Shown: positions 8,963 to 18,372, counted from the stretch's first letter. The stretch: 57,510 bases of DNA from Candidatus Aminicenantota bacterium (GCA_026393975.1 JAPKZD010000002.1:1-57510); one strand, 5' to 3'. Notes: a model not told the origin generated them from the letters alone. Made by a program: numbers and translations.

Positions 8963-8991
8963 ATAATGGCATAATTTCTCGGCCGAGGCAA
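8963..8991 (-). promoter_or_regulatory. Possible tldD promoter
   Basis: On the minus strand TTGCCT (8991-8986) is followed after 17 bp by CATTAT (8968-8963), four of six matches in each hexamer. The predicted start point is only a few bases before the GTG at 8953. Confidence 0.35.
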
Positions 8992-9017
8992 ACTTCGAGC
9001 TTCGCGTTTGGCTGCAG

Positions 9018-9081
9018 GACGCCGCCCGTTTTGGCAGTGATGCGGGCCATGTATGGCCCGCATCACTCCCGGGGCGGCGTC
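9018..9081. repeat. 64-bp nested palindrome between tldD and nadC
   Basis: The inner arms AGTGATGCGGGCCAT (9036-9050) and ATGGCCCGCATCACT (9053-9067) are perfect 15-bp inverted repeats with two bases between them. They are enclosed by outer arms GACGCCGCCCG (9018-9028) and CGGGGCGGCGTC (9070-9081), which pair except for one extra G. No T-tract follows on either strand, so it is not an intrinsic terminator. It sits between two divergent promoters. Confidence 0.8.
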
Positions 9082-9118
9082 AAGGCTGACCTCAGTCTTC
9101 GGATAGCGCTACGCAGGT

Positions 9119-9147
9119 TTGACGGGCCAGGCGGAAAAACCTATAAT
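9119..9147 (+). promoter_or_regulatory. nadC promoter
   Basis: TTGACG (9119-9124), a 17-bp spacer and a perfect TATAAT (9142-9147). Transcription should begin near 9154, about five bases before the ATG at 9159. The nadC message would be nearly leaderless, and no Shine-Dalgarno sequence is visible. Confidence 0.7.
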
Positions 9148-9158
9148 TCGGCCCAATC

Positions 9159-9992
9159 ATGAAAACTCAGGAATTCGATGCGATTATCGACGTGGCGCTC
9201 CGGGAGGACATGCCCGAGGGAGACATCACCTCGGAGAGCGTCATCCCGGCAGACGCCCGTTCCGAAGCCATTTTCCTGGCTAAAGAAGACGGGATCCTGG
9301 CCGGCCTGGCCGTTGCCCGCCGCGTCTTCGAGAAAATCGACCTCGCTGTCGAGTTCACCGGGAAGATCCAGGACGGTGCCTCTTTCCACAAATCCGACAT
9401 CCTGGCCCGCCTGAAAGGGCCGACCAACGCCCTGCTCAAGGGCGAGCGGACCGCCCTCAACTTCCTCCAGCATCTCTCCGGGGTGGCCACGGCCGCGCGC
9501 CGCTTCGTCGACGCCCTGGCCGGGACCAAGGCCAAGATCCTCGACACGCGCAAAACGACGCCCGGCCTACGCCTCCTCGAGAAATACGCCGTAAAGACGG
9601 GCGGAGGAACGAACCACCGCCTGAGCCTCTCCGACATGGTCTTGATCAAGGACAATCATCTGCGCTATGTCGGGAGCGTCGCCGAGGCCGTCCGCCGCGC
9701 CCGGTCAAAAATCCGCCCCGGCGTCCGCATCGAAGTCGAGGCCGCCGACCTCTCCCAAGTTCGAGACGCACTGGCTGCCGGCGCCGACATGATCATGCTC
9801 GACAACATGACCCTCGAGGCGATGCGCGAAGCCGTGATCCTCGCTGCCGGCCGCGTCCCCCTCGAAGCCTCCGGGAACATGAGCCTCGACCGCGTCCGCG
9901 CCGTCGCCGAGACGGGGGTCGACTACATCTCCGTGGGCGCCCTGACCCACTCGGCCCGGGCCGTCGACATCAGCCTGGAGTTCATGAATTGA
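9159..9992 (+). CDS. nadC: Nicotinate-nucleotide pyrophosphorylase (carboxylating), 277 aa
   Basis: This cytoplasmic enzyme converts quinolinate and PRPP to nicotinate mononucleotide, the entry step of de novo NAD synthesis. The sequence carries the family hallmarks in order: LREDMPEGDITSE near the N-terminus, GERTALNFLQHLSG, the PRPP/quinolinate site DTRKTTPGLR and KTGGGTNHR, then LIKDNHL and the late EASGNMSLDRV. Length is normal. ATG 9159 is the first codon after a strong promoter, with essentially no leader. nadB begins seven bases after the stop, so the two form an operon. nadA, the usual third member, is not in the window. Confidence 0.95.
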   Translation: MKTQEFDAIIDVALREDMPEGDITSESVIPADARSEAIFLAKEDGILAGLAVARRVFEKIDLAVEFTGKIQDGASFHKSDILARLKGPTNALLKGERTALNFLQHLSGVATAARRFVDALAGTKAKILDTRKTTPGLRLLEKYAVKTGGGTNHRLSLSDMVLIKDNHLRYVGSVAEAVRRARSKIRPGVRIEVEAADLSQVRDALAAGADMIMLDNMTLEAMREAVILAAGRVPLEASGNMSLDRVRAVAETGVDYISVGALTHSARAVDISLEFMN

Positions 9993-9999
9993 GGCGACA

Positions 10000-11574
10000 A
10001 TGAGCGAACGCGACATCCGGGCTGACGTCCTGGTCATCGGCTGTGGTATCGCCGGCGCGGCCGCCGCGCTCGAAGCGGCCAAAGCCGGGCTCCGCACGGT
10101 CGTCATTACTAAGGAAGCGCACGCCGAAGAAACGAACACCTTCTACGCCCAGGGCGGCATCGTCTCCTTCGCCCCGGACGACCAGCCCAAGCTCCTCAAA
10201 AAGGACATCCTCGAGGCCGGTGACGACGTCGGCGACCCCGCAGCCGTCGACATCCTGGTCGAGGAAGGCCCGGAACTCGTCCGCACGACGCTCATCGAGG
10301 AGCTCAAGATCCCCTTCACGCGAAGCTCGCCCGACGCCCTCGACTACGCCCAGGAGGCCGGGCACTCCCGCCGCCGCATCCTCCACGTCGAGGACGCCAC
10401 CGGCCGGACGATCGAGAACCGCTTCCTCCGGGCCCTCAAGAGGCACCCGCACGTCACTCTCCTGGCCGGGCACACGGCCGTCGACCTCCTGACCGCGCCC
10501 CACCACTCGAAAAACCTCGTCGCTTACTACCACGAGCCACGGACGATCGGCGCCTACGTCCTCGACAACAAGTCGGGCGAGGTCAGCCGAGTCTTCGCGC
10601 CCTTCACCGTCCTGGCGACAGGCGGCTGCGGCGCCGTCTTCCTCCACACGTCGAACCCGGCCGGGGCCGACGGCTCCGGCTACGCCATGGCCCTGCGCGC
10701 CGGCGCCCGGATCGGCAACATGGAGTACATCCAGTTCCACCCGACGGTCTTCATGCGCGAGAACGGCGACGGCTTCCTCATCTCGGAAGCCGTCCGCGGC
10801 GAAGGAGCGCGCCTGAAAACCCGCGACGGCAAGACGTTCATGGAAAAATATTCGCCCAAGCGCGACCTGGCCCTTCGCGATGAGGTCGCCCGGGCCATCT
10901 ACGAGGAGATGATCGTCACCAACACGAATTATGTGCTCCTCGACCTGGCTTCCTATGCCAAGGGGACTGACATCCGCGGCAGGTTCCCGACGATCTACAA
11001 GACCTGTCTCGAGGACGGCGTCGACATCACGCGCATGCCCATCCCGGTCGTCCCGGCCGCCCATTACAGTTGCGGCGGAGTGCTCGCGGACGGCTGGGGC
11101 CGGACCTCGCTCGCCGGGCTCTATGCCGTCGGCGAAGTCTCCTGCACGGGCGTCCACGGCGCCAACCGCCTGGCTTCGACCTCGCTCCTCGAGGGACTCG
11201 TCTGGGGAACGCGGGCGGCCCGCGACATCGCCGCGCGCTTCGACGACTCGCGGTCCTGCAAGGCGTCCGAGATCCACCGCTGGTACCACCCGAAGAAGGA
11301 AGAAGCCGTCGACCCGGCCCTGGTCAACCAGGATTGGCTGACCATCCGCTCGACGATGTGGAACTACGCCGGCATCATCCGGACGCACAAACGCCTGGAC
11401 CGGGCCAAGTCCGACCTCGAGTACCTCAGCCACCGCATTGAGAAATTCTACCGTGAGGCGCGCCTCGACCCGGCCCTCATCGGCCTCCGGCACGGCATCC
11501 TGGTCGCCCTGATGATCACCCGGGCCGCCCTGAGCAACCCGACTTCCCGCGGTGCGCACTTTATAAAGAAGTAA
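10000..11574 (+). CDS. nadB: L-aspartate oxidase, 524 aa
   Basis: This flavoprotein oxidises L-aspartate to iminoaspartate, which NadA condenses to quinolinate. Residues about 8-37 form an FAD-binding Rossmann motif (DVLVIGCGIAGAAAALEAAK). The catalytic region shows QFHPTVF, SEAVRGEGARLKT and HYSCGGV, then GLYAVGEVSCTGVHGANRLA, shared with the succinate dehydrogenase/fumarate reductase flavoproteins. The nadC neighbour, the lack of sdhB-like genes and the normal NadB length favour aspartate oxidase. The ATG lies seven bases after nadC with a GAGG ribosome-binding site. Immediately after the TAA comes an 11-bp-stem hairpin of the GGGACTGTCCC repeat family, without a T-tract. Confidence 0.92.
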   Translation: MSERDIRADVLVIGCGIAGAAAALEAAKAGLRTVVITKEAHAEETNTFYAQGGIVSFAPDDQPKLLKKDILEAGDDVGDPAAVDILVEEGPELVRTTLIEELKIPFTRSSPDALDYAQEAGHSRRRILHVEDATGRTIENRFLRALKRHPHVTLLAGHTAVDLLTAPHHSKNLVAYYHEPRTIGAYVLDNKSGEVSRVFAPFTVLATGGCGAVFLHTSNPAGADGSGYAMALRAGARIGNMEYIQFHPTVFMRENGDGFLISEAVRGEGARLKTRDGKTFMEKYSPKRDLALRDEVARAIYEEMIVTNTNYVLLDLASYAKGTDIRGRFPTIYKTCLEDGVDITRMPIPVVPAAHYSCGGVLADGWGRTSLAGLYAVGEVSCTGVHGANRLASTSLLEGLVWGTRAARDIAARFDDSRSCKASEIHRWYHPKKEEAVDPALVNQDWLTIRSTMWNYAGIIRTHKRLDRAKSDLEYLSHRIEKFYREARLDPALIGLRHGILVALMITRAALSNPTSRGAHFIKK

Positions 11575-11597
11575 AGAAGAGGGACTGTCCCTCTTCT
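11575..11597. repeat. GGGACTGTCCC palindrome, copy 1
   Basis: A perfect inverted repeat with 11-bp arms (AGAAGAGGGAC and GTCCCTCTTCT) and one central base starts at the base after the nadB stop. Its 16-base core GGGACTGTCCCTCTTC recurs exactly at 25481-25496 inside the M14-like peptidase gene. Confidence 0.75.
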
Positions 11598-11599
11598 CT

Positions 11600-11645
11600 A
11601 TCACCGCAGCGAACGACGAGGATACCCCGAGGCCCATACTAGCGG
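11600..11645 (+). repeat. Dispersed intergenic repeat, copy 1 (partner at 36871-36912)
   Basis: ATCACCGCAGCGAACGA (11600-11616) is identical over 17 bases to the reverse complement of 36896-36912. The similarity continues for about 25 bases through GAT and CCCGAGGCC with small gaps. It lies between nadB and ileS, directly after the GGGACTGTCCC hairpin. Confidence 0.65.
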
Positions 11646-11662
11646 GACATCCCAACTTAGCC

Positions 11663-11668
11663 TATAAT
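11663..11668 (+). promoter_or_regulatory. -10 element upstream of ileS
   Basis: A perfect TATAAT lies 32 bp before the ileS ATG. No convincing -35 hexamer is found 16-18 bp upstream, so this is only a candidate for the start of the ileS-lspA-lgt-rluD transcript. Confidence 0.35.
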
Positions 11669-11700
11669 AGCGCATTAGATTCCGACGATTGGAGCCCCCG

Positions 11701-14436
11701 ATGGCCGACAAGTCCGACGTGAAGAGCACGCTGAGCCTGCCCCAGACCGCTTTTGCCATGAAGGCCTCCCTGGCCCAGAAGGAGCCGGAGACCATCAAGA
11801 AATGGGAGGCGGAGAAGCTCTACGAGCGCATCCTCGAGAAGCGCGCCGCCGACGGCCGACCGCCCTTCATCCTCCACGACGGCCCGCCCTACGCCAACGG
11901 CCACATCCACATGGGTACGGCGCTCAACAAGATCCTCAAGGACTTCATCGTCAAGTCGCGCCCCATCGAGATCCACGTCGACAAGCAGCTCGGCGATAAG
12001 AAAAAGGCCATGTCCGTGACGGCCGTCCGCGAGGAATGCCGGAAGTACGCCGAGAAGTTCATCGGCATCCAGCGGGACGAGTTCAAGCGCCTTGGCGTCC
12101 TGGGCGCCTGGGACACGCCCTACCTGACCATGCATCCGGCCTACGAGGCCAAGATCCTCGAGTACCTGGGCGTCTTCTTCGAAAACGGTGAGGTCTACAA
12201 GGGCAAGCGCCCTGTCCACTGGTGCATTCAATGCCGGACCGCCCTGGCCGAGGCCGAGATCGAATACCGCGACAAGACCTCGCCCTCGATCTACGTCCGC
12301 TTCCCGGTCGTCTCGGACCTGGGCGCCAAATTCCCGGCCCTGGCCGGCCGCCGTGCCTCCGTCCTCATCTGGACGACGACGCCATGGACCCTTCCAGCCA
12401 ACATGGCCCTCGCGTTTCACCCCGAGCACGAGTACGTCGCCGCCGACGTTAGCGGCGAGGTTTACATCCTGGCCAAGAAGCTTCTCCCGGCCGTCGCCGT
12501 GGAACTCGGCTGGCCGACGCCCAAGGTCCTGGCCGTGTTCCCGGGCCGCGATCTCGAAGGCTTCAAGGCCCGACATCCGTTCGTCGACCGCGAGTCGCTC
12601 TTCGTCCTGGCCAAGTATGTCACCCTCGAGGACGGTACTGGGGCCGTTCACACGGCCCCGGGACACGGCCACGACGACTATCTGACGGGCGTCGCCTACG
12701 GCATCGACATCTACACGCCCGTCGACGATGACGGCCGGTTCACGCCCGAAGTGCCGCGCTACGCCGGGCTCCGGGTCTTCGAGGCCAACCCGCGCATCAC
12801 GGCCGACATGAAGAACGATGGGACCCTGCTCAAGGAAAAGGAGATCTCCCATTCGTATCCGCACTGCTGGCGCTGCAAGAAGCCGGTCATCTTCCGGGCC
12901 ACCGAGCAGTGGTTCGTCTCCATGGACAAGAACGGTCTCCGCGCCAAGTCGCGCCAGGCCATCGGCCGCGTCCGCTGGATCCCCGAGTGGGGCAAGGAGC
13001 GGATCGACGGCATGGTCGCCGGCCGTCCCGACTGGTGCATCTCGCGTCAGCGGTCCTGGGGCGTGCCCATCCCGGCCTTCAAGTGCAAGGCCTGCGGCAC
13101 GCTGTACGCCGACGCCCGCGTTTGCCGGCACGTCGCCGGTATCTTCGCCGCTGAGGGCTCCAACGCCTGGTTCGTCCGCGACGCCGCCGCGCTCGTCCCG
13201 CCGGGCGCAGCCTGCACCGCCTGCGGCGGAAAAGAGTTCGACAAGGAATTCAACATCCTCGACGTCTGGTTCGAATCCGGCGCCTCGCAGAACGTCCTCG
13301 AGCGCGAGAGCGGCCACGCCTGGCCCGCCGACGTCTATATCGAGGGCCACGACCAGCACCGCGGCTGGTTCAACAGCTCCCTCCTCATCGGCGTCGGGGC
13401 CAAGGGCGGCAGTCCGTTCCGGACCTGCATCACCCACGGCTTCATCCTCGACGATCAGGGGAGGGCGATGTCGAAGTCCCTGGGCAACGTCATCGACCCC
13501 GGCGAGGTCATCAAGAGGAGCGGCGCCGAGATCGTCCGGCTCTGGGCGGCCATGCTCAACTACAAGGAGGACGCCCGCTTCGGAACGGAGATCGAGCAGA
13601 GGCTTGTCGAGGCCTACCGTAAGCTCCGAAACACCTGGCGTTTCCTCCTCGGCAACGTCTCCGACTTCGAGCCGGGGCGCGACACCGTCGCCGTCGCGAA
13701 CCTCCTCGACCTCGATCGCTTCATCCTCCATCGCTTCGAAGAGGTCCGCGCCCATGTCGTCAAGGCTTATGAGGACTACGAGTTCCACCCCATCCTGCAT
13801 GCCGTCCTCGACTTCTTCACGGTCGACCTGAGCGCCTTCTACCTCGACGTGGTCAAAGACCGGGTCTACTGCTCGGGCAAGGGCTCCCTCGAGCGGCGCT
13901 CGGCGCAAACGGCCATTTTCACGATCCTCCGCGAGAGTCTCCTGCTCATGGCCCCCATCCTGTCGTTCACGGCCGACGAGGCCTGGGCCCATGTCCCCGC
14001 CTTCGAGGGCAAGGACGCATCCGTCCATCTGGGTGAATTCCCCAAGGCCCAGGATTGGCTCGGGTCGAAACGGGCCGGCTTCGTCGAGGACATGGAACGG
14101 CTCCTGGCCGTCCGCGAGAAGGTGCTCAAGGAGCTGGAGAAGTCCCGCGAGGCCAAGCTTATCGGCAATTCGCTCGAGGCCTCGGTTACCCTCAAGGCGC
14201 CGGCCGCCGAGGCGGCCTTCCTCGAGGCCCGCCGGGATGACTTGACCGCTCTCTTCATTGTCTCCGCGGTCGCGGTCGAGAAGGGCGCCGGCGACGACCT
14301 CGGGATCGAGGTCGCGAAAGCCGCCGGCGGGAAGTGCGAGCGTTGCTGGAATTTTTCGACCCACGTCGGCACGAGTCCGGACTATCCGACCTTTTGCGCC
14401 CGTTGCGAGAAAGTCGTCAAAGCGGCCCGCGCATGA
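11701..14436 (+). CDS. ileS: Isoleucyl-tRNA synthetase, 911 aa
   Basis: This class I enzyme charges tRNA-Ile. The HIGH-type signature lies at residues 65-72 (ANGHIHMG), and the KMSKS-type loop is AMSKS at 589-593. The CP1 editing domain is present, with [14 protein letters not shown] and a [10 protein letters not shown] segment. The C-terminus carries a zinc-knuckle-like pair (CERCWNFS, then FCARCEKVV), typical of bacterial-type IleS. Length is normal. ATG 11701 is preceded by GGAG at a six-base distance; a TTG four codons earlier is less likely. The stop overlaps the lspA ATG (ATGA), so lspA translation is coupled. The ileS-lspA order is common in bacteria. Confidence 0.97.
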   Translation: MADKSDVKSTLSLPQTAFAMKASLAQKEPETIKKWEAEKLYERILEKRAADGRPPFILHDGPPYANGHIHMGTALNKILKDFIVKSRPIEIHVDKQLGDKKKAMSVTAVREECRKYAEKFIGIQRDEFKRLGVLGAWDTPYLTMHPAYEAKILEYLGVFFENGEVYKGKRPVHWCIQCRTALAEAEIEYRDKTSPSIYVRFPVVSDLGAKFPALAGRRASVLIWTTTPWTLPANMALAFHPEHEYVAADVSGEVYILAKKLLPAVAVELGWPTPKVLAVFPGRDLEGFKARHPFVDRESLFVLAKYVTLEDGTGAVHTAPGHGHDDYLTGVAYGIDIYTPVDDDGRFTPEVPRYAGLRVFEANPRITADMKNDGTLLKEKEISHSYPHCWRCKKPVIFRATEQWFVSMDKNGLRAKSRQAIGRVRWIPEWGKERIDGMVAGRPDWCISRQRSWGVPIPAFKCKACGTLYADARVCRHVAGIFAAEGSNAWFVRDAAALVPPGAACTACGGKEFDKEFNILDVWFESGASQNVLERESGHAWPADVYIEGHDQHRGWFNSSLLIGVGAKGGSPFRTCITHGFILDDQGRAMSKSLGNVIDPGEVIKRSGAEIVRLWAAMLNYKEDARFGTEIEQRLVEAYRKLRNTWRFLLGNVSDFEPGRDTVAVANLLDLDRFILHRFEEVRAHVVKAYEDYEFHPILHAVLDFFTVDLSAFYLDVVKDRVYCSGKGSLERRSAQTAIFTILRESLLLMAPILSFTADEAWAHVPAFEGKDASVHLGEFPKAQDWLGSKRAGFVEDMERLLAVREKVLKELEKSREAKLIGNSLEASVTLKAPAAEAAFLEARRDDLTALFIVSAVAVEKGAGDDLGIEVAKAAGGKCERCWNFSTHVGTSPDYPTFCARCEKVVKAARA

Positions 14437-14924
14437 AAAAAAACGCCCCGTATTTCCTCTTCATGGTCGCGCTGGTCGCCCTGGACCAGGCGACAAAGTA
14501 CATCATCGCCCGGACCGTCGACCTCTACGAATCGATCACGGTCATCCCCGGGTTCTTCAACATCACCCGCATCCATAACAAGGGTGCGATCTTCGGGACC
14601 TTCTCCCAGGCGAACAACAAGCTCATCTTTGCTCTCCTGACGGCGGCCTCGCTCGCCGCGCTGGCCCTTGTCGTCTACTACTTCTTCAAGACGCCGGCCG
14701 CGGACAAGCTCATGAAGGTCGCGCTGACCCTGATCATGGCCGGGGCCCTCGGCAACCAGTTCGACCGCCTCATCCGCGGCCACGTCATCGACTTCCTCGA
14801 CTTCTACGTCGGCAAGGCCCACTGGCCCTTCTTCAACGCGGCGGACTCGTGCATCACCATCGGCGCCTGCCTGATGCTGGTCATCCTGTTCAGGAGGAAA
14901 CCCGAATGTTCCCCATCCTCGTGA
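14433..14924 (+). CDS. lspA: Lipoprotein signal peptidase (SPase II), 163 aa
   Basis: This inner-membrane aspartyl protease removes the signal peptide from prolipoproteins after Lgt has acted. Four membrane segments are visible (about residues 6-24, 60-80, 92-110 and 132-152). The two catalytic aspartates are in [10 protein letters not shown] and in FNAADSCI; the conserved NKGAIFG motif lies between the first two segments. The ATG at 14433 overlaps the ileS stop by four bases. The C-terminus overlaps the lgt start by 19 bases, so ileS, lspA and lgt form one translationally coupled unit. Confidence 0.95.
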   Translation: MKKNAPYFLFMVALVALDQATKYIIARTVDLYESITVIPGFFNITRIHNKGAIFGTFSQANNKLIFALLTAASLAALALVVYYFFKTPAADKLMKVALTLIMAGALGNQFDRLIRGHVIDFLDFYVGKAHWPFFNAADSCITIGACLMLVILFRRKPECSPSS

Positions 14925-15640
14925 AGATCGGCCCCCTGACCATCCACACCTACGCCGGCCTCGACGCCAACCGCATCATGGACGCGGCGTTCTACACCAT
15001 CATCGTCTCGCTCATCGGCGCCAAGCTCGTCCTGTTCATCAGCAACATCTCCTACTACGTGGCCTACCCCAAGGAGCTCTTCTCGCTGGCCCGGTCGGGC
15101 GGCGTCTTCCAGGGCGGGCTGGCCTTCGGCGTCATCTACGCCCTGTGGTATTTCCGGCGCAAGAAGATCCCAACCTGGGCGACGGCCGATCTCATCGCCC
15201 CGGCTTTGGCCCTGGGCCACGGCTTCGGCCGGCTCGGCTGTTTCAGCGCCGGCTGCTGCTACGGCAGCGAGTGCGCTCTGCCCTGGGCGGTGGTCTTCAA
15301 GAACGAGTACGCCGCCGACCTGACGGGCGTCCGCCTCCACACGCCTCTCCATCCCGTCCAGCTCTACGAGGCCATCCTCAATTTCCTCAATTTCGGCATT
15401 CTCTACATCATCCTGAAAAAGAAGAAGTTCGACGGCCAGGTCTTCGCCTTCTATATCATCAACTACTCGCTCATCCGGTTCTTCACGGAGTACTTCCGCG
15501 GCGACCATGCGGAGAATATCTATTTCATCCGCGGCGCCACGCCCCTTTCCAGCCTGTCCTTACCGCAGCTTTTCTGCCTCCTCGGCCTCATCGGCGGGGC
15601 CGTGCTGGCCGTCGTTCTGAAGCGGCGCAAAATTGCCTAA
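14906..15640 (+). CDS. lgt: Prolipoprotein diacylglyceryl transferase, 244 aa
   Basis: This membrane enzyme transfers diacylglycerol from phosphatidylglycerol to the lipobox cysteine of prolipoproteins. Recognisable parts are the short N-terminal PLTIHTYAG, then the Gly/Cys-rich GHGFGRLGCFSAGCCYGSEC, the HPVQLYEA motif and a YSLIRFFTEYFRGD segment. At 244 aa it is somewhat shorter than most Lgt proteins, with a reduced N-terminal region, but the core is intact. The start at 14906 has AGGAGG upstream inside the lspA 3' end. Placement after lspA joins both steps of lipoprotein maturation in one operon; candidate substrates nearby include the DUF5107 lipoprotein. Confidence 0.9.
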   Translation: MFPILVKIGPLTIHTYAGLDANRIMDAAFYTIIVSLIGAKLVLFISNISYYVAYPKELFSLARSGGVFQGGLAFGVIYALWYFRRKKIPTWATADLIAPALALGHGFGRLGCFSAGCCYGSECALPWAVVFKNEYAADLTGVRLHTPLHPVQLYEAILNFLNFGILYIILKKKKFDGQVFAFYIINYSLIRFFTEYFRGDHAENIYFIRGATPLSSLSLPQLFCLLGLIGGAVLAVVLKRRKIA

Positions 15641-16559
15641 AGCGGATTTCGTCGTCACAGCCGACGCGGGCGGTGGGGGGAGGCTCGACGTCTTCCTTGC
15701 CGACAAGCTCCCCGGCCTGAGCCGGGCCCAGGTCCAAAAAGTCATCGGCGGAGGAGGGGTGCGCGTCGGCTCTTACGCCAGGAAGGCGGGCTACAAGCTC
15801 AAGGCCGGCGACCGTGTCGCCGTCGAGTACGAGGTCCCGCCGCCCGAGGGCGTTCTCCTGCCCGAGGATATCCCGCTCAAGGTCATCTACCAGGACGCCG
15901 AGGTCATCGTCATCGACAAGCCCGCGGGCCTCGTCGTCCACCCGGGGGCGGGCCATGCGGCGGGGACGCTGGCCAACGCCCTGATCCACCATTTTCCGGA
16001 GGTCGCGCTCATCGGTTGCGAAGAGCGGCCGGGCATCGTCCACCGGCTGGACAAGGACACTTCAGGCGTCATGGTCGTAGCCAGGACCCCGAGGGCCTTC
16101 GAATCGCTCGTCGGGCAGTTCGAGAAGCGCGTCGTCTGGAAGACTTACATCGGCCTGGTCTGGGGACGGGTTTCGGCGCCCGAGGGCAAGTTCAGCTGGC
16201 CCCTCGGCCGGCATCCGAAAGAAGGTCAAAAGATCTCGATTCACGCCCGCAGCCCCAAGAAAGCCGAGACCTTTTTCCAGGTCCAGCGGACCTTTGCCGA
16301 CACGACGCTCCTCGAGATCCGGCCCGTGACCGGACGGACCCATCAGATCCGGGTCCACATGGCCGTGGCCGGCCATCCCATCGTCGGCGACCCCATCTAC
16401 GGGCGCAAGAAGGAGCCCCGGGAATTCCCGCGGCTCTTCCTCCACGCCCAGACGCTCTCGTTCATCCACCCGGGGACCGGCGAGCGCCTGACCTTCGCCT
16501 CGCCCCTGCCGCCCGATTTAGAGGCTGTCATCAACGCTGAGAGAGAACAATCCGATTGA
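15633..16559 (+). CDS. rluD: RluD-type 23S rRNA pseudouridine synthase, 308 aa
   Basis: This RluA/RluD-family enzyme isomerises uridines in rRNA. An N-terminal S4-like RNA-binding domain (residues about 10-75, RLDVFLADKLPGLSRAQVQK) precedes the catalytic domain. The latter carries DKPAGLVVHPGAGH, the catalytic-Asp motif HRLDKDTSGVMVVA and later RPVTGRTHQIRVHMA. Domain order and length match RluD, though exact target uridines cannot be read from sequence. The best start is a TTG at 15633, overlapping the lgt stop by eight bases. It is the last gene of the ileS operon and converges on the TPR regulator gene. Confidence 0.9.
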   Translation: MPKADFVVTADAGGGGRLDVFLADKLPGLSRAQVQKVIGGGGVRVGSYARKAGYKLKAGDRVAVEYEVPPPEGVLLPEDIPLKVIYQDAEVIVIDKPAGLVVHPGAGHAAGTLANALIHHFPEVALIGCEERPGIVHRLDKDTSGVMVVARTPRAFESLVGQFEKRVVWKTYIGLVWGRVSAPEGKFSWPLGRHPKEGQKISIHARSPKKAETFFQVQRTFADTTLLEIRPVTGRTHQIRVHMAVAGHPIVGDPIYGRKKEPREFPRLFLHAQTLSFIHPGTGERLTFASPLPPDLEAVINAEREQSD

Positions 16560-16562
16560 GGC

Positions 16563-16582
16563 AAAAGGCCGGAGAACCGGCC
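16563..16582 (-). terminator. Short terminator-like hairpin after the TPR regulator gene
   Basis: GGCCGG (16567-16572) and CCGGCC (16577-16582) form a perfect 6-bp stem with a four-base loop. On the minus strand it is followed by TTTT. It lies eight bases past the TPR-regulator stop. Weak but plausible as an intrinsic terminator in that direction. Confidence 0.4.
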
Positions 16583-16590
16583 GCCGGGGC

Positions 16591-18372
16591 CTATAACCCG
16601 CTGTACCGGGACGAGAGGGCCAGATATTCTTTCTCGAGCCGCTTGAGGATTCCCTGGAAACGGGGACCGTTCCGGATCTTATCGTAGAGGTAGTTCGCCG
16701 GGCTATTCAGGCATTCATAGGGATACACGAGGGGGTAGAACTCCTCGGGTCCCTTTTCCAACACCAGCTCCATCTGCCGGACGGCCTCTTCTTCCAGACC
16801 GAGGACGGCATAGACCCCCGAAAGAAAATACGTCGATCGAAGGGGATTCTCGATAGCAGGGCGGACGGCTTCGAGGGCCTTGTCTTTTTCCCCTCGCGCT
16901 GCCCACAAGAGGGCCCGAGTGAGTCGGACCTCCAGGTCTCCCGGGGTCAGCACTTCGGCGACATCGAGCTCCCTCTCGGCGCCCGCGAAATCCTTCACCA
17001 TCAAAAGACACCGGGCGTGACCGCATAGGAACTTGGTGTTCGTCGGGTTCAGCTCGAGCAGCTTGGCCATATCGTTCGCGGCCGCTCGGTATCGGCCGGC
17101 TTGCCCCTCGCAGAGTGCCCTCATCTGGTACGCCCGCGTCGACCGCTCGCCGTAATCGATCGCCTTCGACAGAAAGTCGATGGCCCTGTCCACGAGTCCG
17201 ATGTAGCCGAGAAAGGTCCCGATGTGATAGTTGACGGTCGGGTTGAAAGGAGAGAGATCGCGGGCTTCCTTGAACCAGGCGTAGGCCTCGTCCATCTCGC
17301 CGCCGAAGAAATGCGACCAGCCCAGCCCCAAGTGTGATTCGGGAAGATCCGGCGCCAGATGGAGGGCCTGCCGGTAGTTGTCGATCATCGAGCTGCGGCT
17401 GAGCTTCGTCCTGCCGTGAAAGAGGTATTGATTCTGATAACAATACCCCAGCCCGAAGAAGGCGAGTGCGCTATCCGGGTGCGAAGCGGCCGCCTGTCTA
17501 TAGAGCTCTATCGCTCTCAGCAAGTCCTTTTCGTCGCAATCGGAAATGTAGGCGCGTTCCGCTTTCTTCGCTTCGACAAAGAAGAGGTCCGTATAGCCAT
17601 CAGGTGCCTTGAGACTCAACGTTCGGACCTGTCCCGCCGAGGGGATTCCCAGGGCGGCAAGAAGCCGATCGGTCACCTGAGAAGACAGACGGTCCTGTTC
17701 GGTCTCGTTCTTGATGAAGCCCTGAACGGGAGGGCCCTTCACGGTGTAGAGCCCATAGTTAAGAGTCCACGCGTTTCCCGATTTCCAGAATTGGCCGAGG
17801 AAGAGGTGCGTGGCATCCGTTCGTTTCATGATGGCCCGGATCTCCGGTTCGGAATAACGGTCCTTGCCCGACAAGCCGAGGGACTCAAGGGCATCCGAAA
17901 TGGAGGACTCGCTGATGATGGCGAGATGCTCCGCCGCCGCCTGGATCTCGACCATCAGCTGGTTTTGGAGACGGCTGCTGAGATAGTCGAGGCTCTTGTC
18001 GCCGGTCTCGTTCCGGAGCTGAAGGATGACCAACGATGGCCGTGCCTTCCCTGCGCCGGAGGGCGTGGGTGTGAACAATCCGCCGAGATAGGCGGCTAGG
18101 GCCGCCAAGGAGAGAATGGTCGCTATGGCGCCTCCCACCTTCGCGAGCCTCCATCCCGGCGATGGGATATGGGTATGGTTCGTCTTCTCGAGCCAGCGGT
18201 CGATCTCAGGCGCGTAGGCATAGACCCGCGCTTTGGGGGATTCGTCGAGACGGTGGACCGGGAGGCCGGCCTCCCGCTCCAGACGCTGACAGGTGCGGAT
18301 GCTGCGCTTGAGATACAGAGCGATGGATTTCCACGAATCGAGAAGACCGGCAGAGTCCAAATTAACCCCCAC
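16591..18372 (-). CDS. CadC-like membrane regulator with periplasmic TPR repeats, 593 aa
   Basis: The N-terminal 65 residues match a helix-turn-helix style common in Acidobacteria-type regulators: SWKSIALYLKRSIRTCQRLE, then GLPVHRL, then VYAYAPEIDRWLE. This is MerR/AlpA-like in look. A single membrane segment follows at about 77-97 (GGAIATILSLAALAAYLGGL). Residues about 110-250 form a TolB/FlgO-like domain (LVILQLRNETGDKSLDYLSS), and from about 265 to 580 a run of TPR repeats is visible (ALAFFGLGYCYQNQ, ESHLGLGWSHFFGGEMDEAY). The expected topology is DNA binding inside and TPR sensor outside. Targets and signal are unknown. GTG 18372 is the start used; a TTG five codons later is an alternative. 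The downstream member of a minus-strand group with the transglutaminase and Fis-type genes. Confidence 0.75.
   Translation of the reverse strand: MGVNLDSAGLLDSWKSIALYLKRSIRTCQRLEREAGLPVHRLDESPKARVYAYAPEIDRWLEKTNHTHIPSPGWRLAKVGGAIATILSLAALAAYLGGLFTPTPSGAGKARPSLVILQLRNETGDKSLDYLSSRLQNQLMVEIQAAAEHLAIISESSISDALESLGLSGKDRYSEPEIRAIMKRTDATHLFLGQFWKSGNAWTLNYGLYTVKGPPVQGFIKNETEQDRLSSQVTDRLLAALGIPSAGQVRTLSLKAPDGYTDLFFVEAKKAERAYISDCDEKDLLRAIELYRQAAASHPDSALAFFGLGYCYQNQYLFHGRTKLSRSSMIDNYRQALHLAPDLPESHLGLGWSHFFGGEMDEAYAWFKEARDLSPFNPTVNYHIGTFLGYIGLVDRAIDFLSKAIDYGERSTRAYQMRALCEGQAGRYRAAANDMAKLLELNPTNTKFLCGHARCLLMVKDFAGAERELDVAEVLTPGDLEVRLTRALLWAARGEKDKALEAVRPAIENPLRSTYFLSGVYAVLGLEEEAVRQMELVLEKGPEEFYPLVYPYECLNSPANYLYDKIRNGPRFQGILKRLEKEYLALSSRYSGL

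Noticed and set aside
8954-9158. Palindrome at 9018-9081 as a bidirectional terminator
   Set aside because: Both flanking genes are transcribed away from it and no T-tract follows either arm.
13266-13280. GGTTCGAATCC resembling a tRNA T-arm
   Set aside because: It lies inside ileS, encodes the conserved WFESG stretch, and no acceptor or anticodon arms surround it.
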